Positions 41,393 to 48,707 of a DNA stretch of 50,192 bases are shown one piece after another (position 1 is the stretch's first letter; every line of letters begins with the position of its first letter). The stretch is from Flavobacteriales bacterium (GTDB lineage: Bacteria > Bacteroidota > Bacteroidia > Flavobacteriales > Flavobacteriaceae): assembly GCA_027066365.1 (NCBI GenBank), contig JAMONV010000017.1, positions 1 to 50,192 on the forward strand, read 5' to 3'. The notes beneath the pieces were generated by a model. The model was not told the origin of the DNA. It worked only from the letters and a program-made list of their open reading frames with translations, and did no database searches. Both the position numbers and the translations under genes were made by a program.

Positions 41393-43135
41393 TTAAAACT
41401 TTAAAGTTAATTTTTTTCCCGCTTGCATATCAAATATCAATACGTAGCCGTTTTCGTATTTTTTTAACTTATATTTCCCTTGATATTCAATTTGCTTTGG
41501 TTTTAATTTCATAAAAAGCGAAAAACCGTCCAAGTTACCGCCTTCAAAACGGAAGCGGATTTGGCGGGGTGTTCGATCCACTCCGATTTGTAAATTTTGC
41601 CATATTTTCCATCGTTCGGCCAAGTTATTGAGCGATGTAATCCATACATTTTCCTTTCTGAGTTTTTTCAAAAATTTTTCCCAAGCTTCTATGGTTATAT
41701 CGCTGTAACCCGAATACATGGGATGACCGAGATAGACCATAACGCCATGGTGCGGTTTGATAATGTCGTAAAAATAATGTTGTAAGTAATTTGCAAAACG
41801 TTCGGCGTCGAGGTGTTGCATTGCGGGAGTATAGGGTTTGTCGTCCAAGGATTTTCGATAGAAATACCAATCACTATGATACATTTGAGAAATTTCGATT
41901 AAATCCAAGGTAAGGAAAAAACCGTTTTTAAAAACAGGAATGTTGTAGGGAACGGTCGACCCTCGAATGAAATCGTCGTGATTGACGGCGATACTGCTAT
42001 CATATAGGAATCCCAAGCGATTGAGCCAATACATGCCGTAGAAGCTGTTGGAAACGAAAGGGAAGCGAAATCCGGTGAATTTTTTATGCCAAAAACGGGC
42101 ATTGCGATAAAATTGTTCGGCCGTTTGCCAATAATTGAGTTTGCGGAAGTCGGGATGTGAAAAGGAATGTCCTTGAATATCAATGAGTTTTTGTGCTTTG
42201 AGTTTTTCCCTGATTTGGGGGCTAATGGCGGGTGTAACGAAAAAGACGGTGGGTAATTTGAAGCGCCGGATAACTTTAAAAATCCGTTGATATTGATTCA
42301 AATTTCCGCCGTCGTCGAAAGTTTGACAATAGGCGGTAAGATGTCCGTTTTTCCAAGGGGAGAATCTTAGGCCGTAGGGGAGTGTTTTCCCGGTTTTTTC
42401 GAGTATAAGAGCGTAGAGTTTTTGTAGGTTTTCCGGGTTTGCCCAACCGCCGTCTCCAACGGGATGTAATAGGCGAAAATCCGTGAGTAGAAAGGCTTTT
42501 CCCAGGCCGTAATTCATTACAGACAAAGCAGGAGGTTTTCGATCTTGCCATTTCCATGATAAAAGTGTTTCGCCGCCTTTTCTGACAACCGGTAACCATG
42601 CTTTTTCATTTTCACCGAATATTTTTTTTTCCGGCGAATTACCGGGTAATTTAAAAGAAGCCGATTGCAAATTCATTTCCTCGACACGGATACCGGGTAT
42701 AAGCGGGTAGAGATTATTATTTCCGGCCAGTCTGTCTTGGCCCTCGGGGGTGTTTCGCCCTGTGTTTAAATCGGTGATGATAATGCCGCCTTGCTCGACA
42801 AAATATCTGATATTCTTGATTTCCGTATTGCTCATGAAGGATAAACCGTTGGGTCGATCGGCGTCGTGGTATGATTTGAGGGATGATAGCACCAAGATGT
42901 CGAAATTTTTTAGTTTGTCCGGTTCATAAAGAATGCTTCGGTCGTGCAGGTGAGTGGTAAGTCCCATCAGGTGAAAATTTTCCAGCGCCAGCACAACGCC
43001 GTCGGAAACGGTTCCGCGGCCCTCTCCATCGCCGGATGTTATGATTAACACGCGTGGAAGGCGAAACGATTGGGTATATCCCGGCAAAATACCGAAAAAA
43101 ATTATGGCAAGAAAAATCGTAATTCTGCTTATCAT
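41393..43135 (-). CDS. GATase-like plus NodB-like deacetylase, metal site intact
   Basis: About 580 residues from the ATG at 43135, which gives a signal peptide ending GYTQ; an apparent upstream start at 43174 is a TTG within the promoter box. Residues about 25-255 are a Rossmann/amidotransferase-like domain (RVLIITSGDG, DADRPNGLSFMSN, VEQGGIIITDLNTGRN). Residues about 265-500 are a deacetylase domain with Asp274-Asp275 (TFDDGG) and His323/His327 (GHSFSHP). A C-terminal beta domain follows. It may belong to the DUF2194 group (from memory). It is the promoter-proximal gene of the operon and the intact paralogue of the 32348-34138 product. Confidence 0.82.
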   Translation of the reverse strand: MISRITIFLAIIFFGILPGYTQSFRLPRVLIITSGDGEGRGTVSDGVVLALENFHLMGLTTHLHDRSILYEPDKLKNFDILVLSSLKSYHDADRPNGLSFMSNTEIKNIRYFVEQGGIIITDLNTGRNTPEGQDRLAGNNNLYPLIPGIRVEEMNLQSASFKLPGNSPEKKIFGENEKAWLPVVRKGGETLLSWKWQDRKPPALSVMNYGLGKAFLLTDFRLLHPVGDGGWANPENLQKLYALILEKTGKTLPYGLRFSPWKNGHLTAYCQTFDDGGNLNQYQRIFKVIRRFKLPTVFFVTPAISPQIREKLKAQKLIDIQGHSFSHPDFRKLNYWQTAEQFYRNARFWHKKFTGFRFPFVSNSFYGMYWLNRLGFLYDSSIAVNHDDFIRGSTVPYNIPVFKNGFFLTLDLIEISQMYHSDWYFYRKSLDDKPYTPAMQHLDAERFANYLQHYFYDIIKPHHGVMVYLGHPMYSGYSDITIEAWEKFLKKLRKENVWITSLNNLAERWKIWQNLQIGVDRTPRQIRFRFEGGNLDGFSLFMKLKPKQIEYQGKYKLKKYENGYVLIFDMQAGKKLTLKF

Positions 43136-43171
43136 ATAGAAAAATTTCTTATTGATTAAGCAAAAATCGTG

Positions 43172-43179
43172 CAAATGTA
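43172..43179 (-). promoter_or_regulatory. -7 promoter box (TACATTTG) of the exopolysaccharide operon
   Basis: On the minus strand TACATTTG fits TAnnTTTG and lies 36 bases before the ATG at 43135. A -33 TTTG is absent. It is the only candidate seen upstream of the long minus-strand run. Confidence 0.5.
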
Positions 43180-43220
43180 AAATGCGGAGGTTTAGATTAT
43201 TATTTAAGGCGAAATAAATT

Positions 43221-43228
43221 TAAATTTG
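43221..43228 (+). promoter_or_regulatory. -7 promoter box (TAAATTTG)
   Basis: TAAATTTG matches the -7 consensus 19 bases before the ATG of the DUF423 gene. It is divergent from the exopolysaccharide promoter, 41 bases away. Confidence 0.55.
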
Positions 43229-43247
43229 CATAAATTGAAATGTTAAA

Positions 43248-43619
43248 ATGAAAAAAACATTTTTAATATTAGCGGCTTTTTTAGGATTGTTAGGTGTAAT
43301 TGCCGGAGCATTGGGTGCGCATGCCTTAAAAAATGTTATGGATGTTGAAGCATTGAGTGCTTATAAAACGGCGGTTTTATATCAGATGCTGCATGTTTTG
43401 GTTGTGTTGCTGCTTCCGGCATTGTCTCTTTCCGAAGCATGGAGAAACCGGAGTGCATCCTTGTTTTTATTCGGGATGGTTTTGTTTCCGGGTAGTATTT
43501 ATTTGTTTACGGTGATTGGGTTTGAACCGGGTCTTTGGGGATTGGTGGCGCCTTCGGGCGGATTGTTGATGATGGGCGGGTGGTTAGCCATAGCTTGGGG
43601 ATTGTTCAAAAGCAATTGA
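43248..43619 (+). CDS. DUF423 family membrane protein (YgdD-like)
   Basis: A 123-residue protein with four membrane helices. The family pattern is clear: LAAFLGLLGVIAGALGAHALK at the N-terminus, AVLYQMLHVLVVL, FGMVLFPGSIYLF and a C-terminal APSGGLLMMGGWLAIAW. Function unknown in the family; the fold is small and resembles TMEM256. It is followed after three bases by the TauE/SafE gene, so the two are co-transcribed. Confidence 0.9.
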   Translation: MKKTFLILAAFLGLLGVIAGALGAHALKNVMDVEALSAYKTAVLYQMLHVLVVLLLPALSLSEAWRNRSASLFLFGMVLFPGSIYLFTVIGFEPGLWGLVAPSGGLLMMGGWLAIAWGLFKSN

Positions 43620-43622
43620 GCG

Positions 43623-44366
43623 ATGGATTGGAGTTTGTTAGCCGTTATTTTACTAGGGGTTGTTATAGGTTTTGCGGGCGGATATGCCGGCATTGGGGGA
43701 GCGCCGTTTATGATTGCTTTTTTGGTTTTGGTTTTGGGTATGCCTCAGCATACGGCACAAGGAACGGTGTTGACCATGATGTTGGGGCCTATGAGTTTAA
43801 TGGCGTTATTGACCATGAAAGAGGAGGTAAAGCATCAATGGAAACATATATTGGTGGGAATTGTTGCCTATGCGGTTTTTTCTTATTTCGGGGCGGAATT
43901 TGCTTTCCGGTTTAGTGACGACGGTTTGAAAAAATATTTTGCCGTGATGTTGTTTTTGACGGCTTTATTACAATTATTGCCGTTTGAGCAACGCGGCGAA
44001 CCGGTGAAGCGCATTCCTTTGGGTTGGATGACCATAACCGGTGCGTTGGCGGGTTTGATAGGCGGATTTTTCGGGGTGGGAGCCGGAGTTTTGTTTATTC
44101 CCGTGTTTATTTTGTTGTTTAATCAGCACAAGAATTATGCGCGGGCTTTGAGTTTGGGTATTTTATTGCCGCCTGTGAGTTTGGGCGCATTTGTTAAATA
44201 TTATCAAATGCATGCCATTCATTGGTTGTATGTATTTATTTTATTTGTCGGTTATTTTATTGCCAATCGTTACGGGGCCAAATTCGGTAACCGGGCCAAG
44301 CCGAAAACTTTTAAAGTGATTTATTCGTTAATTTTGATCTTGTTGGGCGGGTTGTATTTGATTTAG
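43623..44366 (+). CDS. TauE/SafE family sulfite/anion exporter-like protein
   Basis: A 247-residue membrane protein with about eight helices in two halves. Each half starts with the family motif: GFAGGYAGIGGAPFMIAFLV near residue 15 and GLIGGFFGVGAGVLFIPVFIL near residue 145. Known members export sulfite, taurine-derived or other organosulfur anions; the substrate here is not defined by neighbours. The start at 43623 lies three bases after the DUF423 stop. No T-run terminator was seen in the 182 bases that follow. Confidence 0.88.
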   Translation: MDWSLLAVILLGVVIGFAGGYAGIGGAPFMIAFLVLVLGMPQHTAQGTVLTMMLGPMSLMALLTMKEEVKHQWKHILVGIVAYAVFSYFGAEFAFRFSDDGLKKYFAVMLFLTALLQLLPFEQRGEPVKRIPLGWMTITGALAGLIGGFFGVGAGVLFIPVFILLFNQHKNYARALSLGILLPPVSLGAFVKYYQMHAIHWLYVFILFVGYFIANRYGAKFGNRAKPKTFKVIYSLILILLGGLYLI

Positions 44367-44548
44367 ATTGAATTTTTCAAAAAAACTATATCAATCTAAG
44401 AAAAAATCATTGCTTTTCAGTGAATTTTCATAGCTATGTGCTAGAAAAATCATTCGAATTAGCCGAAAAATAAATGTTTTCTTTTTCTGACCGAATACAG
44501 TGATTTTTTAGCGGAAAAATTATTAACTTGTAGCTAAAATATACGGTT

Positions 44549-45307
44549 ATGGAAAAAAAAATTTATGGGGTTATATTGATATTGCTTGTTTTGGGTGGTA
44601 TTTTTTATTTTTCGAAAAGTGAAAAGAGAATGCCAGAACCTGTAACGGATAATGCTGTCAAGCAATCCAATGAGGTGATTGAACCTGCGCAAGCGGAAAA
44701 TCAAAAGCGGGAAGCAACATTGCAACCGGAACAAGTCGACACGAATAGCGAGGAAGAGAATGAAACAAACCGTAAAGAAGAACCGCAAGCCGATGTCAAA
44801 CCCACGCAGGATGACCCGGATTCGAAACAGGCTAAAATTCAATGGAAGGATATTATGGATAAAGAAACCGGACTGCGATTCAGGCTACCGTATTATTTCA
44901 TCAAAAACGGGAAAACGATCAAGGCATTCGGACGTCAAAACGAATTGCTTAATGTCGAGAGCCGCTATACGGATACGCTAGGAGGTAATGAATTGATTTT
45001 CAAGGTTTATCCTCAGGATCATGCTCAATCGATTTATGAATATCAAGCAAAACAATTCGAAAATAAATCCGGATTTTTCAAGCAATCCCGTAAGGAAATT
45101 ATAGTCAAGGATCAAAAGGCTTTATACGGCATTTCCGTTCGCCGTTTCGACGGTAAAGGACACAAGCTTAATCCACCGGCTAAAGTGGTCATGGTCGTTT
45201 GGTTTGATCGCTCAAGCGGTCAAACTTATGAAGTGATTTTCAGGGCGGTGAAGGGCGACAGCCAATCCGTTTCGTTGTTTAACCGTATTCTTTACAGTAT
45301 TCAATAA
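44549..45307 (+). CDS. Anchored periplasmic protein of unknown function
   Basis: A 252-residue protein. One N-terminal membrane helix (about 5-20) is followed by a charged, low-complexity Glu/Gln/Lys linker (about 25-105) and a compact alpha/beta domain (about 108-252: DKETGLRFRLPYYFIKNGK, NELIFKVYP, SIYEYQAKQFEN and VVMVVWFDRSSGQTYEVIF). I do not recognise a family. The long linker suggests that the domain reaches into the periplasm or peptidoglycan. It lies 11 bases upstream of the exported lysozyme gene and may be functionally tied to it. Confidence 0.65.
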   Translation: MEKKIYGVILILLVLGGIFYFSKSEKRMPEPVTDNAVKQSNEVIEPAQAENQKREATLQPEQVDTNSEEENETNRKEEPQADVKPTQDDPDSKQAKIQWKDIMDKETGLRFRLPYYFIKNGKTIKAFGRQNELLNVESRYTDTLGGNELIFKVYPQDHAQSIYEYQAKQFENKSGFFKQSRKEIIVKDQKALYGISVRRFDGKGHKLNPPAKVVMVVWFDRSSGQTYEVIFRAVKGDSQSVSLFNRILYSIQ

Positions 45308-45318
45308 AGGCATTTTAT

Positions 45319-47013
45319 ATGAAAACGAGATATTTTTTGACGGGTTTGATAGGCGTTCTTTCCGGGCTATTACAAGCGCAACAACCACAAGGTATTGATG
45401 TTTCGCATCACCAAGGAACCATCGACTGGAATTTAGTGTATCAAAGCGGCAAGGTTTTTGCTTTTGTGAAAGCTACGGAAGGGTATACTTACAACGATCC
45501 GCAATTTGTGACCAATATGGTCGGCGGAACCAATGCGGGTGTTTTGATGGGAGCTTATCATTTTGCGCGCCCCGATAATAATTCCGCTATTGACGAAGCG
45601 CATCATTTCCTTCAAGTGGCGGGGAATTACATAGGACAAGGTTATTTGCCGCCGGTTTTGGATTTGGAAGACCCGCCCGGCGAGGATTTACAAACGCTGT
45701 ATACTTCGCAAGAATTAACCGCTTGGGTGCAGGCATGGCTACAAGTGATTGAGGATTCCACCGGAGTGGAACCTATAATTTATACTAACGGACGCTATAC
45801 CAATTATTTACAGTCGTCCTTGAATCATTATCGTTTGTGGATAGCCGAGCCGGACGGCAATACCAATCCGCCCGACAATTTGGGGCATTGGACCACGTGG
45901 GCATTTAAGCAGTATTCTTGGAACGGAAACGTAAACGGTATTTCCGGTGATGTGGATTTGAATGTTTTTAACGGCACCATGACGGAATTAAACAACATGG
46001 CACAAGGAGGAAACGGCGGCGGAAGCGCGGTACTCGATTGCAACAATGCTGTGGTTTTGGATTGCGGTGATTTTTATCACGGTCCCGCATCATCGGACAG
46101 TTCGGCCGTATATTCCTACGGTTGTAACGGCTGGACGGAAACCGGACCCGAACGCGTGCATGTTCTCATGCCTAATTCCGGTACCGACTTAAATGTAGTT
46201 ATATCGGGTTTTCAAGGAGATTTGGATGTTTATATTTTAAATTCCTGCGATCCCGGCGATTGTGTAGGCAGTGTTTATTCTTCTTCGGCATATTTGTCCG
46301 GCGCGGTGGCAGGGCAAACCTATTACCCGGTGGTGGATGCCGATGACGGTAGTGGCAGTGCTTACGATATCTATGTGGCATGCGGTAATTTTCCCGGAGA
46401 CATTTCCTTGAATAATGTTAGAATAACAACTAATCCCCACGTCAATCCCGGTCAAACGGTCGATGTATATTGCAAGCAATATTATGCGGGAAGTTCTTCG
46501 TCGTTGCCGGATATAAAAGTTGCCTACTACCTTTCTACCGATTGTTCGCTTGATAGCACTGATATTCTTTTGGGATACGATTTGTCCGCCATCAATTCCG
46601 GAAACCGTACCAATACCGAAACCCACACACTCGTCATTCCGGATACGGTCAGCGACGGTAATTATCAAATCCTGTTTGTTGCCAATGCCGATCAAGTTAT
46701 TCCTGAAGCCACTTTGCAAAATAATATTTATTGTGTTCCTTTGACTGTAGGTCAGGTGGATGTGGAAAAATACGATTTGACCGCACATATCCGCTTGTGG
46801 CCGAATCCGGCCTTGGGTTCGATACGATATCAGGCCGGTGAAGACGTTCAAATCAAACGTATTGAGATTATGGATTTGGGCGGTAAACTTTTGATGGAGA
46901 CGGAAAATCCGTCGAATACTTTAGATCTTTCGACTTTGGAAAGCGGTATTTATTTTATACGTTTCACGGATAATCGAGGCAGAAGCGGAACATTTAAGGT
47001 GATACGTCAATGA
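45319..47013 (+). CDS. T9SS-exported GH25 lysozyme
   Basis: A 564-residue secreted protein. Signal peptide to about residue 21 (GLLQAQQ). Residues about 24-225 are a GH25 muramidase: GIDVSHHQGTIDW, FAFVKATEG, GAYHFARP, LDLEDPPG (catalytic Asp/Glu) and IYTNGRYTN. Residues about 240-360 resemble a pre-peptidase C-terminal (PPC) beta domain; about 365-475 is CARDB-like (LYLSTDCSLDST-type strands, VIPEATLQNNIY). The last 75 residues are a type IX secretion type A sorting domain (RLWPNPALG, LDLSTLESGIYFIRF, KVIRQ). GH25 enzymes cleave peptidoglycan between MurNAc and GlcNAc; outside the cell this could attack other bacteria. Confidence 0.9.
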   Translation: MKTRYFLTGLIGVLSGLLQAQQPQGIDVSHHQGTIDWNLVYQSGKVFAFVKATEGYTYNDPQFVTNMVGGTNAGVLMGAYHFARPDNNSAIDEAHHFLQVAGNYIGQGYLPPVLDLEDPPGEDLQTLYTSQELTAWVQAWLQVIEDSTGVEPIIYTNGRYTNYLQSSLNHYRLWIAEPDGNTNPPDNLGHWTTWAFKQYSWNGNVNGISGDVDLNVFNGTMTELNNMAQGGNGGGSAVLDCNNAVVLDCGDFYHGPASSDSSAVYSYGCNGWTETGPERVHVLMPNSGTDLNVVISGFQGDLDVYILNSCDPGDCVGSVYSSSAYLSGAVAGQTYYPVVDADDGSGSAYDIYVACGNFPGDISLNNVRITTNPHVNPGQTVDVYCKQYYAGSSSSLPDIKVAYYLSTDCSLDSTDILLGYDLSAINSGNRTNTETHTLVIPDTVSDGNYQILFVANADQVIPEATLQNNIYCVPLTVGQVDVEKYDLTAHIRLWPNPALGSIRYQAGEDVQIKRIEIMDLGGKLLMETENPSNTLDLSTLESGIYFIRFTDNRGRSGTFKVIRQ

Positions 47014-47136
47014 CCCGCTGTTTGAATGGATCCGGAAATGATGATTTGGTACTACTGGTTTCCCGGATATTTTGAATACGGAGGATTGGTTTGTTAGAAA
47101 GTTATTGGAAATAAAATGACGAAGGTTGTTTGCCTG

Positions 47137-47523
47137 TTTTCCGCGTCGGGACACCCGGAATTTATTATGTATTTGTTGGAAAGATATGTCCGCGTTATGG
47201 TTCTTTAATCATTCTCAAACAAAAGTATTTTCTTTTTACTTTTTCCTTGATGAAAAAGTAACAAAAAATCAAGGCAAAAATATGCTTCCTTGCGCCCTTC
47301 CCTGCCATGAGAAAATCTACCAAAAGAAGAAATTCCTTCGGAATTAAATGACAAGCACTTTGGTGATTTTCTAACATGACAGGAAATTCCCGCCCGCAGC
47401 CGGCCCGCATTTTTGCCGGGCCAACGCGCCTATCCGCCTTGACGGCGGATTTTGGGTTACTCTTCTTTGCCCATTTATTTTTTTACATAGTGTTTTGTCT
47501 GCGTATTATTTAAGCGCCTAATT
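47137..47523 (-). repeat. Element A, copy 2 (inverted relative to copy 1)
   Basis: The reverse complement contains the four ordered blocks described for 10092-10562. In this copy the first GC hairpin is perfect (ATCCGCC/GGCGGAT, where copy 1 has ATCCGCC/GGTGGAT), so the stem rather than the exact sequence seems to be conserved. The block with the ACTTTTTC/GAAAAAGT stem is at about 47213-47275. The middle interval is unrelated or strongly diverged. It lies just after the lysozyme gene. No terminator is seen between the lysozyme stop and this element. Confidence 0.8.
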
Positions 47524-47820
47524 CTATTCCTTTTTTTCCTTCAATCCCTACCCTGCACTCCCGGGTTTGTATTATACGTCGTTATGTTGTTCCGGAATTC
47601 ACGTCCGGGGCGTCTATATTCGTATGTTTAATAAATCTTAAGATGGCTGTTTAAAATATTTTATTATACTTACATTCAATAGATTTTTATGATTATGCTT
47701 TTGGTTTTTCCAACGGCTTTTACATAGCTTACGGTTTGAAATACGACGTCTCCTTTCGTTTCCATACGCGCTGAATTGCAATTCTTCACGTTTCAAAAGT
47801 GCGCATTCCAACCGGGACGG
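47524..47820. other. Intergenic, no feature recognised
   Basis: An AT-rich stretch without coding potential, terminator or known repeat that I could identify. Confidence 0.4.
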
Positions 47821-48501
47821 TTAGAAGGAAGATTGCGTATTTGAAGGTGTTCCTCCGGAAGGATTCGTTCCTCCTCCCCCTTCTGTTTCGCAACCTCTGT
47901 TGTCTCCAATACCTACCTCACTCACGTTAAATCCATTACTCAAGGTTACGGAAGCAGAGGAATCAGCGTCACCGACATTACGGAGACATGCCCCACCGCA
48001 GGCATTCACCACAATCGTAAAGGAGGTGTCCTGCCCGTCCGGCGTCCCCTCGAAGGAGACGATATAGTCATCTCCTTCGCTGCTACCGAAGAAACTAATC
48101 GTATCGTTCACGCTGTCCCCGTTCTCATCCGTTACGGTAGCTACTGCGCTTCCGTTGCTTCCTCCGTTCACGAGCTGAATGTTTGCTGCACCTGAAATGA
48201 TTGCTTCACCCTCTGCGTCGTGTCCGATACTTGCCTTCCCTTTCGCCATGAGGCGCTCTCCCGGATTCGTGTAGATGACCCACTCCGTCCTGTGACCTCT
48301 ATTATTCGTACAAGACGTCCTACTTACCCGCTCACCGCAGGTGCGGGTTTGTTCCGGTTTCGGATCGTTCGCGCAGTACGCATCCGCCACTATCGTATCT
48401 GACCCTGTCTCTACGCAGTACACGGAGCGCGTCTGCACGGCACGCACCGTATCTACCCACGTACACGCGCTGTTCTGGCTCTCACAGCTCGCCCTATCCA
48501 C
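47821..48501 (-). pseudogene. Isolated cysteine-rich thrombospondin-like ORF, probably 5'-truncated
   Basis: The reading frame is open from 48558 to the stop at 47821, but the open part has no ATG before the GTG at 48501. The N-terminal part has many Cys and a TSP1-like pattern (SACTWVDTVRAVQTRSVYC, DAYCANDPKPEQTRTCG). The middle is an acidic Gly/Ser/Asn/Asp-rich beta region and the C-terminus is low-complexity Gly/Ser/Thr. There is no signal peptide and no T9SS domain. Codon use is clearly more GC-rich than in neighbouring intergenic and coding DNA. It looks like the 3' part of a larger extracellular adhesin-type gene, possibly acquired. A functional gene with an unusual start cannot be excluded. 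Confidence 0.45.
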
Positions 48502-48560
48502 CGCGGAAGCAGTGCTACAACTGTGCGTTGCAAGACCTGGATTTATTTTTTGTGTATTTT

Positions 48561-48637
48561 ATTACGCGTTAAATATATTGCGCGTAATAAACGTCAAAAT
48601 ATTACGCACAAAGGATATTGTTTGTATTCCGTTACGC
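48561..48637. repeat. Cluster of four TTACGC motifs
   Basis: TTACGC occurs at 48562-48567, inverted at 48582-48587, and again at 48602-48607 and 48632-48637. The first two form an ATTACGCG/CGCGTAAT palindrome. Two degenerate 40-base units (from 48561 and 48601) also share a GATATTG/TATATTG core. The cluster lies upstream of the proposed carboxylase promoter and downstream of the 5' end of the truncated ORF. It may be an operator array or the scar of a recombination site. Confidence 0.5.
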
Positions 48638-48672
48638 ATAAAATGCCTGAACACCATTCATCAAAAATTCCG

Positions 48673-48680
48673 TATCTTTA
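48673..48680 (+). promoter_or_regulatory. Possible -7 box (TATCTTTA)
   Basis: TATCTTTA differs from TAnnTTTG only at the last base and lies 27 bases before the ATG at 48708. Confidence 0.4.
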
Positions 48681-48707
48681 AAAGCCAACTTTTCGGAAAA
48701 TGAACGT

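Noticed and set aside
48561-48637. CRISPR or integron attC interpretation of the TTACGC motifs
   Set aside because: The motifs are only six to eight bases, change orientation, lack uniform spacers and do not match the GTTRRRY core of attC sites.
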